DNA of 64,000 nt. It comes from Struthio camelus. Taxonomy: Eukaryota > Chordata > Aves > Struthioniformes > Struthionidae. The notes under the pieces were generated by a model that made no database searches, was not told the origin of the DNA, and saw nothing but the letters and a program-made list of their open reading frames with translations. Below are positions 41,801 to 52,740 of the stretch, one piece after another (position 1 is the first letter of the stretch; the number at the start of each line of letters is the position of its first letter). Location: contig NC_090982.1 in NCBI RefSeq assembly GCF_040807025.1, positions 84,742,963 to 84,806,962 on the forward strand, written 5' to 3'. A program made the translations under genes and the position numbers.

Positions 41801-44800
41801 ATGCCCAGATGTGAAATGCTACTCACTCTGTAATTTTCCAGCTCTGACTAACTGAGACTTCTTTCTTGTCTAACCTTCACGTCTCCCATTACAATCTCAC
41901 TTATAGCTGAGCAGCTTCCTGAGTTCACTAGTAAAAGGCAGATTTGGCTTCCTAGCACGCCCGCTACTGTAATTCTCAGGTCTTTGATCATCTGCAGTCA
42001 TGTCACTCCTGCTTTGATCAAAAGTAAGATGTTCTTGATCATGCTGGATGAATTAAAAAGTTGGAGACTTCAATCCTGCCTTCAAGGGACACTTGGACTA
42101 GGGCACTAATTCATCTGATACATTGCAAAAAGCGTTAAAATATAATTGAGGGTAATTATCAGGCACCTTTCAAATGAGATGATAGTTTTCTCCTGCACAA
42201 ACCACCTTCCTGTTTTGCTAGTTCCTGCGGTGACAGTTCTGCCCTGCTCGTGGTGAGGCCACAGCACTTAGGCTGCAAGAGAATAGAGTACTGCAGGAAG
42301 GATTCTGCCTCCCCTGCAGGAAAAACAAAGATCTTCCCAAAAATATACATTATCCTGTGACTAAAAAATAGGAAGAAATGAAGCAAGCCCTGCAGGGCTC
42401 TACTAAATACTTATTAAGAGAAAAGTCCAATTAGCAGAGCCTGCACTCATTAGTAAAGGCAGACCCACAGCCGGCCCCAAGTCTAGATTCACCTTCCCTA
42501 CTCAGGAACCTTACAAGTGTACTAGAGTACAATCTTCCAAGCACATGGGGATTCACACTCACCCAGCAGGGTCAGCACATGACAAAAAGGTGCCACATAT
42601 CAAAAAGATGGGAGGAGCACGCTGCAGCTACAGGGACTCTGGAAAACTCACCTAGAGCAGTGCAAACTAGGTGTTGACGTCATTGGAGAGCACGTTGAGT
42701 GAGAGGCCAAATCCTTCTAGCCTGTGCCTCTATTAATATTTCCATATGACATTAAGATCTACAACATTTGGCCAAAAGGTTGAGGAAGTTGGCCTCAGTG
42801 ATTCTTTTTTTCCTCAAATTGTGCTTCATATGACTTAGCACGACATACGCTCCTAAGACTGTGTACATGTGCATTGATGTCGGTTAGAAGGCACTTAGGT
42901 ACACTTCCCTGTTTGTCAGATAAAGATAACGAAGAAGCTAATTGAAAGTAAGTCTATGGTGGGCAGGAACTGGGACCCCAGACTTCTGTTCTCATTGACA
43001 TTGCCCACACTTCAGGATTACCACTGAGAACAAGAGCAGCCTCTGACGTTAATGGACATCCAGTGACCTTTTATACCATACCTTGCAAAAGAAAACACCT
43101 GGGGATTTAACTGTTGTTAAATGAGATCCCCCTACTCCCAGAACTGGCTGATGAAGCAGAAATGTTTCATGGATTAATTTACACTTCTCTAGGGCTGTGA
43201 CAGAAAAAAAACCCACATCATTGCTGCTTGTGCTGTTTCTGCAGTTTGAGAGCCTGTGTTGACTTGTCTACAGTAGGCTGGTACCTGAAGGACTGAAGAG
43301 AGACACTAGCTGCTGTGGGCATGGAGTGGGAGGCTGAAGAAGCTACAGTCTTCTTTATAGGAGTTGGTGAAATTATTTGACTAGTTCCTCCTAGAAAACA
43401 ACAAATTTAAAAGGAGATAGATAGTTCGTATTCCTCCTGACTACCACACTGCTGATGCCAATGTCACTGGCATTAACTGATTTTAATCTTTTAACAAGAA
43501 CAGCTCTAATATTACTAGGTCTCCATGATAAATTTGGATTTAAAATTTGGTGTTTAGGAAATACTAACGATTGTTGTAAAACTATGAATATAGTTGTGAA
43601 TCCTTACCAAAGATAAGTGGTAACACTACTGATGATGAACAATAACTGTAACTGAGAGTGGAGGGTGACTGAATGTATTTGGAAACATGCAGAATTTGCA
43701 GAAATCAGATGTCCAACTGATCACAAACTTTCAGCATGTGGTTGTAGCTAAGAACAAAATGTGGCATTGAAAGTATAAAAATGAAAATATTAAGCAGGAG
43801 AAAATGGTGATACATTTCTCAATATATTACATGGTAAGGGCACTTCTGGATTACTGCATCCAGTTCTGGTATTCCAACTTTGAAAAGGGTTTGAAATACT
43901 GGGGAGAGTTAGGAAAGGACCTGCAAGAATGATTTGGATTCCAAAAAGTATGAGAGGCATACGAAGCTCAGTCTAAAAATATGGTGACTGAGTAGGGATA
44001 CGCTACACCAGACAGCAATTCCTAGTGGCAGGAAGCTTTCCAATAAAGCAGAGCAAGGAAGAACAGTATCCAGTGTCTAGAAGCTGAAGATAGAAATAGG
44101 GTCTTTAGTTCAATCCTGTTTTTTTTCTTTCTAGAAGAACCAGAACAATCAAACAGAACTCAGGAGCTTGAACGGGGGCTCATGGTTCCCAGGAGATTTG
44201 CTCAAGAGGTTAAAATTTATTAATTCATGAACCTCCTAATCTTCTACCTAGGATATTCTGAAATGTTTGGCTAGATTTGTCTCCTTACGTTGTCAAGTAT
44301 TTTTCTCTTTTTTTGGTAATAGATGGCATCAGATATGTCCTGACACCCAAACAAAGCAGTTTCCCAAGACTCCCTGTTATTTTCCAAATTAAAGATTTTA
44401 CGTAAAACAACAGAAAATGCTTCCATTGACTACACCTAAATTCACAAGTTTGATCATCCACAGAAAAAGAGTAGCTTTTATACTTCTGTCCTTTAAAAGT
44501 CCTTCTTTGATAGCTCTACATTCCTCCCAAGTAACTTTTGATTAATCCATCTGTTAAATCTCAGAGATGTTCCTATTCTTGAGCTCTTATTTTGATCTAG
44601 TTGCACGACTTCACAGACAATTTACACATCTGTACAGTTAAGATGATAGCTGTGATGTCCTGAGGATATTTTTTCACCAGTACTATGAAAGCTCCTAGCA
44701 AATTGGCACTTGCTGCTTGCTGCCATTCTGATTTTGATCTCCTGACCTCCCATCTCAATACATGGATCATTTGGGACTGCTAGGCTCAGTTGCCCAGTAT

Positions 44801-47800
44801 GCTTATCACAGTCATTAGCAGTGAGAATTGACCAAACATACACTCCTGCCAATGCAGAATTGTTCCCTCCTCGTCTGTCCGCTTTCTTGGGACCAAAGTC
44901 TCTCCAAAATTTCGGTCCAATATACTATCCAATACACCTCTACTCCAGTAGCTGTGAGTTTAACAGCAGCGCTAAAACAGAAACAGCTCTAGTGACAGAG
45001 CAAAGATCAGGCCACCTCCTGCAGTTTCTTCGCTTGTCTGGGACAGGCCCATCTTGCAGACCACACTCCTGAACCAAACAGATGTATCACCACAACCCCC
45101 TGTGCTTTCTGGGTCATCTCACACGCACATTGCCATGCATCTGCCTTTAGAAGTTTTCCCACTGCACAATGTGTTGCCCTCAGAACGATTATTGGATAGT
45201 ACACTAAATCGAAATTTTGGAGATACTTTAGTCTTTCTTTTCTTTCAGGGTCACTGTATCAAACCAACATCAGCTCTTGTCACATGGCCATGGGGTAAGC
45301 TTCAGGGAGTCCTATTTTACTAACGTCATTTCAGAACTCCCCTGTTTTTAATATACTGCTGTTTGGCTGTTTTAATCAAGTCTATTCCCATCACTCTGAT
45401 GGGAATAAGCCACTGATCTTGTTATCCATATGACCACCTGGGAGGCATAACAAAACACATGACAACACTTATACAGCAATAACATCTGAACAACACATTT
45501 TCTTTTTTCCATTGGAAGCAATGGCTTTTTTTTTCATGGTTCTCAAGATTTTAGCATCTTCGTATTGGGAGTTCAGAACTGTGAGCTAAGGAACAACCTC
45601 AACTACCGTCCTGGCCAATGAGGTTTGAAGGCTCAAACCCTTCCCTCTTGGAAAAAGTATATAACATGAATCCAATTGATTAGATATTCTATTTTGTTGC
45701 CACTGGGGATAAAGCTCCAGTTTTGTCACACTGATGAACTGAATGTACAAATTAACAGGCCCAAGAGTATAAAGCTTATTTCTTTGCTCACCCATCTAAG
45801 GCTTTTGCAGTCTCACAAGATCTTCACCTCAGGTGAACTGAAGATGGTTGAGAACATAACCCAACCAATATGCTGGATAGATCATCACACCATTAAGACA
45901 GCTTCTTGGCATATTATCCCAGTAAATTACAAAACATATTAAAAGGAGAACAGAGAATAGGAAATCAGAGGTCTAGGAAACAGCTTCATATTTTACTTAG
46001 CATAACCAGCACCACATAGAACTTTTTACTTGATTCCCTGCAAGGGTGTTCTAAGATTCCTAAGGCTTTGCACAAGATACAGAGCAAAAGGTAGAAATCT
46101 GAGCAATAGCAGTGGAAAGCAATGGCTGATGCATAACCAGCAAAAATAGGGCAGTGTGAGATGAAGAACAACTTGCCGAAACTGCATCTGAGCAATATTA
46201 CATTGTTTCTGATGGAGGATAGCAGTATTTCAAACAGTCTGTAGTTACCATCTAGTCCTTTTTCAGTTGAAAGTATACATTCACAGTCAGCCAGGTCACC
46301 TGACAGCTTTGGAGCACGGCTGAATGTTTCATTAAGTATGTTTTACTGATTGCAAGTATTCACAACTTTGTCACTTCTTGTAAGACCTCTGTTAATGCAA
46401 TATACACAAAAATGAAGCTTTTGATGCCCCAAAAGCTTCAGCAAATATAGAGCACTGTGGGACATCTCCCCACATTAGCTGCCACAAACAACCTACCTAC
46501 CTTACCACGCTCTCAGTTCTATGAAATACTGAGCCAAGCTTATTAGATTAGATTTTATGTCTATGGACTGGTCCTAGGAATCTAAAGAACTGGCTAATGC
46601 ACTGGGATGAAACCCCTTGGTTAGCTTAGTTTTTCTGGCACAGGGGATTTGTCTGCTGTCAGAGTAAGGCTTGCTGTCTGAAGCTGTGTTATGAACTCCC
46701 CTGGACAGTAAAAAACACTCCAATTGCAAGCCATGGTTCAACTTCGTACACTAGTCAAGGTCTGAATCAGTTCCTACTGAAGTCAATGGGAAAGCCTTCC
46801 TTCACTTTAACGGATGTTCAATCATGCATAGGTGTTACTGTAACCATCTCTTGAGTTTTCAGTTGCAGAAGACTTCTGTATTAGAGGATTACTTAGATAA
46901 CATGAAGTTCTTCACTTAATGTGCTATTTGATCCTCTCTGTGCAAAGGTTAATCTTCACTGTTCATTGGTTTTGATATGGCCACTATTCTTGTGAAGTCT
47001 GACTCTCGCAACTCTCACAATTTCTAATGCGTTTATTCACTCAGTATGCCTTTTACTTAGAAGTACTACATTTTCATCTAATAAATCACTCTGATCTTAC
47101 AGAACGAGTTGTCAGTGTCTCAGCAGAATACATCAAGTTACATAGTTAAAAAAGAAATAGTTGTTACAGAATATACATGGGTAAATAGTATACATGTATG
47201 ACTAAACATGTTTCCATATAAATGTAAATTTATAAATGATTCAAACTAACGAAATGCTTACCAGTTCAGTGCTAAGTTATATATCTAAAAAGCCTAATAA
47301 TATCTATTTCCATTAGTGTCTTTAAGCGTCAAACCTCTTACAAGGAGGAGATAACACATGATAAACTGCAGAGCCATGCAATGAAAGGTATTTACTGTGC
47401 ATATGCTGACATATAGTTAGTTTTGTGCTCTTTAGACATGTCTCTGGAGACCTGTAAACATATACAAATAAAATCAGGTCAGTAAAATTTAGGTTGCAAG
47501 TTTCCCATTTGCTGGAAATAATTATTCATTAGGGGAAGGTTTGTTTTCAACTGGTATCAACAGTTTGGAGCTGGATGTTAGATTAACACCCTCAGGAGAT
47601 GTCTAGTGATAACATAGTAAGAAAAGTGATCAAAGGTGAACCGTAAACACAGTTTATGACATAGCCTTGCAGTTATTCACCACACAGCCTCAGCACCACA
47701 TGGATACAGTTCTTTCTTATTTTCCTGTATGCTCAGCTTACAGACATCATATAGTATGCAAATAATAATCTGTAACACACTTACGTGCAATATCTGTTGC

Positions 47801-49438
47801 AGCTAGAGTTACCCCTAACCCCACATCCCCATCTTTCAGCTCCACAGTCATTAACATGACACTAACTTTGAAATTTGCGTCTTTATATTCATGTTATCAC
47901 CTTTCAAATTTATACTTGAATTGTGTGGTTAGAGCCTATTTTGTATAAAAAGCACCTGCACCCTGAACCTCTTACTCTTTGAAAGGGTTAAATAGATTGA
48001 GAATAGTACTGCAGTTCAGTGCTTCATAACTCGTATGTACCTTGCAGTCAGGGGTTTTGTCTCCTCCCTGCACTGAATGACAGTTCAATTGTCTCTATCA
48101 AGGGTGCCTAGAGGGAGGAATCCATATTTATTAATTCTCTTATCTCAGCAAGACAATATCTCTTTTTTTTGGCACATTCCGTTTTCTTATATGTCAAGTG
48201 CCCAAACTCAAGATTTGAATACACAGACTACAGATGCATACACAAATGAGGCAACAAAAGTAGTGACACATAGATAGAGAGAGAGAACCATTTTTCCCTT
48301 GCTCCGGGCTAAAACTGCAGCTAAGCTGGTTCTTTTCATAAAGCATCCTTGACTAGCTAAACCAATTGAGTGGCGGGTAGCAGTGATAGAGGATCGCATT
48401 ACAGCGAAGAGCTGTAACAGAAACTGCAGCGCTACTGCAGTTCAGTGAGACTGTATGATTTTTGGCAGGTCAGATTCTGTACTTCCGCTTGCCTTTGAAA
48501 TACTATCAGCACCACAGCTGTAGTGGCATATGGTTACCAAAAATACTGTGATGGTATCACTAATAAAAAACAAAATTTATCCAGAGAAAGCTGTACTTAT
48601 AAATAAGTAATAAATGTCAGTTTCTTTTCTTATAATTATTTTATTTTTTCTTTGGCTTAGAGCCTCTCTAAGGTTTCCCTGCTATTTATTGCACTTAACT
48701 GCACATGACTCAGGATCTTTAACTTCAAGTCAATAGGGACTGTGAGTACTATGCGTTGAAAGGTACTTTTTAAACCATCCACAGCAAGACTTCCCCTTAA
48801 GTTGTTCTGTATTAAAGAAACCTTTGCTCTTCAAGACAAACATGCTGGAGTGTGCCCTATGCCAAAGCTGCTAATAAGACAGTCTTCTCAGCAGGGAAAT
48901 TTTCTAAAACCGAGGTTCCAAGAATACAGCCTAAATATGAGCCCCATGTCTGTAAGCAGATTTGTGCCAATGGCCCGTGACATCCACGGAGCTCTTTAGG
49001 TATACCACAGCTTACCCAGCTGACCGTAACCACAGCCAGTTTCCCCACTATACACATGGAGTTTCCTGAGCTTTCAGATACTTGTCAATCAAAAGAGTCT
49101 TACTACAAATTACTAAGTACAAAAAGTGCAACAGCACATCAGTGCCTCCTATAACCTTTTCAGAACAGCATAAATAAAGGAAGCACTCTGGTCTTTTCTT
49201 ACTCGAATATTTTCCCCTCCTAGGCACTGGAAGGATTTCAAGTGAAATGATGTTTTTTTAGAATACATATTCTCTCATAAATGAAGCCTAGGGCCAGATT
49301 CTCTGTAGTCATTCCCTTGGGTGTTAGTACCTGGTGCCTGTGCCACTGCCACTCTTCACTGCTCCGTCATCGGTGAAATTAATGGTGCCGGTCCAATTTG
49401 CCAATTCCTCTCCATTCTGCCAGCTAAACTGCAGCCCT
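23418..49438 (-). CDS. ST8SIA5: ST8SIA5 gene, alpha-2,8-sialyltransferase V (5'-partial, spliced)
   Basis: This entry spans the visible coding part of the gene, and the exons are listed separately. The product is a type II Golgi membrane enzyme of CAZy family GT29. It transfers sialic acid from CMP-sialic acid in alpha-2,8 linkage onto gangliosides; this role comes from family knowledge. The joined exons carry sialylmotif L starting at Cys164, sialylmotif S around Cys313, the HHYYDN motif at 335-340, the VS motif His348...Glu353, and the C-terminal Cys-Ser-Cys-Cys ending. Numbering assumes exon 1 supplies 43 codons plus two bases of Arg44, as I recall for the human protein, and it then totals 376 residues. 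No frameshift or internal stop is present in the exons. The gene looks functional but its 5' end is outside the window. Confidence 0.96.
23887..25042 (-). other. ST8SIA5: ST8SIA5 intron before the last exon
   Basis: This intron is 1156 bases and AT-rich. I see no recognisable repeat, RNA gene or extra exon in it. Confidence 0.85.
25043..25135 (-). CDS. ST8SIA5: ST8SIA5 exon encoding the end of sialylmotif L
   Basis: This 93-nt exon encodes residues 191-220 ([15 protein letters not shown], then a [19 protein letters not shown] segment) plus split Arg codons at both ends. It carries the second half of sialylmotif L, which binds the CMP-sialic acid donor in this family. The acceptor is a clear pyrimidine tract ending in TATAG at 25137-25136. 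The donor reads AAAG/GTCATT, a weak match to consensus, but it is the only choice that keeps the frame into the last exon. There are no stops and no ambiguity in frame. Confidence 0.95.
25136..28474 (-). other. ST8SIA5: ST8SIA5 intron between the two sialylmotif L exons
   Basis: This 3.3-kb intron interrupts sialylmotif L. It is AT-rich and holds one minus-strand open frame at 25459-25716 whose translation looks protein-like but is unrecognised (see findings). No mobile element is recognised. Confidence 0.85.
28475..28587 (-). CDS. ST8SIA5: ST8SIA5 exon encoding the start of sialylmotif L
   Basis: This 113-nt exon encodes residues 153-189. It includes [18 protein letters not shown], the glycine-rich beginning of sialylmotif L with its conserved Cys164, followed by an ADFVF segment. 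The acceptor is TTATGTTGCAG directly before a GAT codon (phase 0). The donor is TTTCG/GTAATC (phase 2, splitting an Arg). The phases fit both neighbouring exons exactly. An open frame continues upstream into intronic sequence, but a methionine-initiated protein from there is not expected. Confidence 0.96.
28588..30622 (-). other. ST8SIA5: ST8SIA5 intron (28588-30622)
   Basis: This 2.0-kb intron has phase 0 at both flanking codons. I see no gene or recognisable repeat in it. Confidence 0.85.
30623..30767 (-). CDS. ST8SIA5: ST8SIA5 exon, stem to catalytic domain junction
   Basis: This 145-nt exon encodes residues 105-152: [17 protein letters not shown], a lysine-rich turn, then [16 protein letters not shown] and MFPK. 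The Cys-Cys pair followed by [14 protein letters not shown] is diagnostic for ST8SIA5 among the ST8SIA family as I know it. The acceptor is TTTTGTTTTACAG. The first base completes a Lys codon split with the previous exon, and the donor CCAAAG/GTGCTT follows a complete Lys codon. The surrounding minus-strand open frame is much longer (30563-31087), but only this part is exon. Confidence 0.96.
32885..34155 (+). mobile_element. CR1 LINE, 5'-truncated and inactive (reverse transcriptase 3' half plus 3' UTR)
   Basis: The translation shows successive CR1 reverse-transcriptase motifs: [57 protein letters not shown] and [10 protein letters not shown], the last with the FADD catalytic motif. The frame is broken by a TGA near 33114 and again near 33461. 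The 3' part ends with a TTGGACTAGATGATTTCC-type segment, TTCCTTCCAACC and the ATTCTGTGA terminus at about 34146-34154. The family's full length is about 4.5 kb, so roughly the first 3 kb is missing, as is usual for CR1. The exact 5' border near 32885 is uncertain. It lies antisense within an ST8SIA5 intron, and its type supports an avian or archosaur genome. Confidence 0.93.
34285..34319. repeat. Short palindromic repeat of ATCTAG units
   Basis: Successive TATCTAG units form overlapping palindromes (ATCTAGATATCTAGAT). It lies about 130 bases beyond the CR1 3' end and resembles a small microsatellite. Confidence 0.75.
35078..35164 (-). CDS. ST8SIA5: ST8SIA5 exon, stem region
   Basis: This 87-nt exon is too short to stand out as an open frame. 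It encodes residues 76-103 ([20 protein letters not shown], then NVTEANLF) with a split Met codon before it and a split Lys codon after it. The acceptor is TTTTTATCTTTTAG and the donor is AA/GTAAGAATG, a good consensus. It contributes the luminal stem and the edge of the catalytic domain, with one sequon at Asn96 (NVT). It was found by searching the interval for the segment needed to bridge its neighbours, and the phase match on both sides is exact. Confidence 0.94.
35165..37993 (-). other. ST8SIA5: ST8SIA5 intron (35165-37993)
   Basis: This 2.8-kb intron contains an old CR1/L3-like 3' end at about 37401-37685. Nothing else is recognised. Confidence 0.85.
37401..37685 (+). mobile_element. Old CR1/L3-like LINE 3' end
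   Basis: The segment begins with a CAACTCATTGCCACAGGAAA-type motif and ends with GGCCACTGTCAAAGACAAGG followed by GGCTAGATGGGC and GGCAGTTCTTA. This is the pattern of the 3' end of older CR1/L3 LINEs in sauropsids, recalled from family knowledge. It is diverged and non-coding. Confidence 0.7.
37994..38086 (-). CDS. ST8SIA5: ST8SIA5 exon, membrane-proximal stem
   Basis: This 93-nt exon encodes residues 45-74 ([20 protein letters not shown], then [10 protein letters not shown]). A split Arg codon precedes it and a split Met codon follows it. The acceptor TTATTCTCCTTCAG and the donor AT/GTAAGTATG are both strong. A sequon lies at Asn56 (NST). The first base (G) completes Arg44 with either exon 1 or the optional exon at 49331-49438. 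This is the most upstream constitutive exon visible. Confidence 0.94.
41350..41395. repeat. Short imperfect tandem repeat (CTTCCCCTGCTGAAA-like)
   Basis: Two adjacent pyrimidine-rich units each end in CCCCTGCTGAAA. The second follows the first within about 20 bases. This is a simple local duplication with no assigned function. Confidence 0.6.
41574..41685. repeat. 112-bp direct repeat, copy 1
   Basis: This matches 42493-42604 with four differences in 112 positions, all transitions. The shared part starts at CTTCC before ACTCAGGAACCTTACAAGTG and ends at CCACATATCAAA. No similarity continues outside these borders. On the gene's strand the unit contains CTGG/GTGAGTATG, a good splice-donor match. 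Confidence 0.92.
42493..42604. repeat. 112-bp direct repeat, copy 2
   Basis: This is the second copy of the unit at 41574-41685, in the same orientation and 919 bases away. It retains the donor-like site as CTGG/GTGAGTGTG on the minus strand. Terminal inverted repeats are not visible, so it could be a local duplication or two copies of an unrecognised interspersed repeat. Confidence 0.92.
43830..44200 (+). mobile_element. Probable ancient CR1-like fragment
   Basis: The text GGATTACTGCATCCAGTTCTGG parallels the CR1 segment GTCCTGTGTCCAGTTCTGG seen in the younger copy at 33656. Downstream words also follow the order of the CR1 3' region. It is strongly diverged with no open frame, so borders are approximate. 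Confidence 0.55.
46413..46440. repeat. Hairpin, perfect 10-bp arms
   Basis: TGAAGCTTTT (46413-46422) and AAAAGCTTCA (46431-46440) are perfect reverse complements around the 8-base spacer GATGCCCC. The function is unknown, and it lies within an ST8SIA5 intron. Confidence 0.75.
49331..49438 (-). CDS. ST8SIA5: ST8SIA5 optional stem exon (36-codon insert)
   Basis: The minus strand shows TTTTCTTGCTAG as acceptor and CACCAG/GTACTAAC as donor, enclosing 108 nt. The phase (1 base, 35 codons, 2 bases) inserts cleanly between exon 1 and the exon at 37994-38086. It encodes [20 protein letters not shown] followed by [16 protein letters not shown] recall a 412-residue long form of mammalian ST8SIA5, 36 residues longer than the 376-residue form, and the length here fits that exactly. 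The insert would lengthen the luminal stem and adds two sequons (NWT and NFT). Whether this species uses it cannot be read from genomic DNA. Confidence 0.82.
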
Positions 49439-52419
49439 CTAGCAAGAAAATGAGGCAGTTGATATTTGATATCATTCATTAGGTTAACTCTTTCAGCATG
49501 AGTTCTTATGTCTTTTTTCTTAACACAGTGGTATGACACATTCACCAAAATCAATAAAAGGATATCAAGAACCACAGGTCTTACTACTGAAAACAATTAA
49601 CTTTCATTCCTCAGAGCCAAATTCTGCAAGTCCTTGGCTGCAAACAGCATCAGCCTCCCCATCCAAATTAGAAGGTCAGTAATCATATGTGCTCATTGGC
49701 AACATATATATGCATGGCATAAGGTGGAAATTTCATTCCCAGAAACATAAGCACAAAAAGCTGGACACAATATGAAAAACTGCAGTGGATCCACAGGGCC
49801 AAAGAGGAAAACCCCCAAACTTTAATTTTACAAGTACAGTTGTTCTCAAAGGGTGGTGGGGACTGGGTCTTTCCTCTGATTTGTTGGCCATGATAGCAAA
49901 AGACTTGTCATTATTTCTGATATTTGATGACTTGTCCAAGTCACACGACACTAATTCTTCTCTCCGTTTCGGAAGATGATATTTTTTAAGCAAATGTGTA
50001 ACACAGTCATCACTAGTCCCTGTCTTCCAAACTTTCACAAACCCACCGAAAAGTTCTGCGGGGCCTGCAGTCTTCTGGCAACTACCAACTCTAGTTAGGT
50101 AGGAATCTCACATATATTTTAAAAAGCGAGGTCTGAAGAAATGTTTGATACTAAGAGCCAAATCCTTCCTTTAGCTCAGAAGTCAAAGAAAAAGAATCTT
50201 GCAGATTGTTATTTTTAATCTTCTCCATTTTAGCCCAATTTCATGATTTTAGAAGCTTGGCAGCTAAGTTGTGAACATTTGGTGCTGCCAATGCTGAAAG
50301 TTAACGTCCTGGCTGGGCTGTGTGGGGACAGCCAGGAAGCGATCCGCCAGCCCACTCTGCCCGAAATGAAGGGCATCCAGGTTCCGGCCAGGTTTCTTGG
50401 TCAACAGGCTGTTTACAAGGACTAGAGCATCTCTCAGACCATCTCCTAGCTCTAGTCAAATTGGCAGCAGTTATCTGTACAGGAAATTAAGTAGGAAAGG
50501 CCTGTGGCATTAAAACAGGGCCTCTCTGCTTCCTGCAGCAGAAAAGGGGAGTAGCTTTAAATGGCTCTGAAAACATATGGTAGGAGCTTATTTGTACTGT
50601 ATTGCGGAAATGTGTGCGCGCAGTATTTCCTTGTTGCCACAGTCATTTTAACACATTTGTAAATCCCAGTTGGCCTGGGGATTTACATCACCTTATCTAA
50701 CTTTAGCTGTTTGGCTGGTATCTGCAATGCAGGCATGTCTACCCGAGCTAATTGTCTTGGTTCTTAAAACCCGGCAGAGAGTGGCTCAGTGCAGTCAGTG
50801 CAGCTTAGGGAAAGATATACCTGATCAAAGGCTGGCCCCTACTCTAGGAGGAGCTGATCCACCCCTTAAATTCTCTTGACTATACTGACTAGGCCTCCAT
50901 CAGCAGTACAGGGAGCCTGGAGTGGCTTGAGGTGTGGGCACACGTTAGACAGAAGCATCCCACCACCTAGGTGAAGTGCAAGGCATGCCACCACAAATGT
51001 CCTCTTCCCTCCTGAAAACTATGTATTTTGAAAGAATTTCTGAAGATTACTCTTGCATGTTTTGTGCCTTTTAATCTTTTTGTTAGGTTGTTTTTTATTG
51101 AAAATAGACTTTTGGGGAAAAGCATTTTGGGGGGGTGAAGGAATTCTGAAAGTGGTAGGGAGTCATTTAAACACTCAGAACTGAAGAGCATGAAGGACTG
51201 GCCTCCAAAACTGCTTCCTTGCCTGCTAAGCTGTTAATCACCTCAAGAGCTGAGAGAAAAGCACTATGAAATGTTGAAAAAGCTTCCTCTGAACCTTTCA
51301 AATGCATTTTCATTTCCTGCATTTTCCCCAACTTTCAAATTCTGCTTTTTCAGAAAAAATGTTTTAAGTATAAAAACATGAACAATTCAAAACAAAGGTC
51401 CTTTTTTTCACTCATAGAAGATCCATTATGACTCCCTCTTAGTTAAATACATGAATGCAATTCCCCTGCTTTCCAGAAGATCAGGCGAGATACAGAACAC
51501 ATGGAAGAGACTATGCTGATTACTATAAGCAAAATGAGATGATACTGCACGCTTAGAGCTTGCCTTCAGTTTGGAAAGAGCTACCTTGGTGATCAACTTA
51601 GAGGATCAGATCAAACACAAAAAATATAACAAGCAAAGACTTTTTCTTCAGCCTCTCCTGAGATTTAAATTATCATCCGGAAGGATCTATCTCCTTCCAC
51701 CGACTATAAGGTTTAGGCGCAATGGCCAGGGAGTCCCTTACGTTCCACTTGCCTCTGACTGTTCCTATCAGCTGAGGTTGCCCAAGGTGACTACTTCTGA
51801 GTAGACCATTGGTGTGAAGAAAGTATGAGAAAATTCTCACTTTAATGAAGACACCTTCACTTGTAGCCTTGTTGAAATAAACACTTATTCTATTCTATGT
51901 ACCACACAGTTGTTAGAGAGGGGAATGCATTTTTCTGCTGCTCTTTATGACCCTGATGGAAAAGTGTTTCATTTCAATGTGCATGTCCTTTTAAAAGGTA
52001 TCTAAAGGCATGCCCTTGAAAATATGTTTTCACTGCTAAAGGTAGCAGTGAATGATACATGAGAAGAAATAGTAGAATTGTGGGAAAAACAAGTTTGAAT
52101 TGGACTCTTTAGTTGCATCTAAATTAGCAATTTTAGCCTTGGATACTTACTTGCAAACTGAAATAGAGAGCAGTAACCTAGATATGTAGCTGATACTGGT
52201 GTGTCCTTCAGAGTTGAACTCTCCTAAAACACAGACAATATTCTGGCAGATGAAGAATTAATACATGCGGTAAAGTTCCTTCCCTTGTACATCTCTACTC
52301 CGCAAGTAACAGCTGGAAGCAAAGCTAAGCAAGTGCTCAAAGGCGGAGGGGAGAATCTGTTCATAAAGCAAAAGAAATGCTAAACTCATTCTTTAATGCC
52401 CTCCTCTCATCAAGCCTTT

Positions 52420-52740
52420 TTTGGAATACAGTGTACTGCAGATGAGGAACCCAGTTGAAAGGAGGACATGCATTTTGGGTAAGATCCAGGAGGAGATCAG
52501 GAAGACTAATGCTGAGGAATGGTAGATATGTCTTATGAGGAACAGCTTAAAATACTTAGCTTTGAAATGGCAGAATGGGGGGATCTAATTAAGGTACAAA
52601 AATATCTAATGAGGGCAAGCAGGGGTCTGGGTATGAACCTTCTCCCCCTCTGTGGTAAAGACAAATCGAAAGGCTGTGGGCTGAGCTTAGGGTCAGTAGC
52701 AAGCAAATGATCCTGAACCGAGCAGAGAAAGGTGACTATA
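52420..52740 (+). mobile_element. Probable ancient CR1/L3-like fragment
   Basis: The translation of one frame reads YEEQLKILSFEMAEWGDLIK followed by VQKYLM. This parallels [32 protein letters not shown] in the CR1 copy at 33757-33847. The rest is diverged, the frame is short, and the ends are approximate. Confidence 0.65.

Larger units (their letters stand above)
38087..49330 (-). other. ST8SIA5: Long ST8SIA5 intron before the optional exon
   Basis: This 11.2-kb intron is AT-rich. It contains a 112-bp direct repeat pair (41574-41685 and 42493-42604), an old CR1-like fragment near 43830-44200 and a hairpin at 46413-46440. I recognise no further exon or gene. When the optional exon is skipped this joins the downstream sequence into one very long intron. 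Confidence 0.8.

Noticed and set aside
49324..49596. Minus-strand 90-codon frame as an independent small protein
   Set aside because: The recognisable part is exactly the splice-bounded 108-nt exon; the upstream part is intronic.
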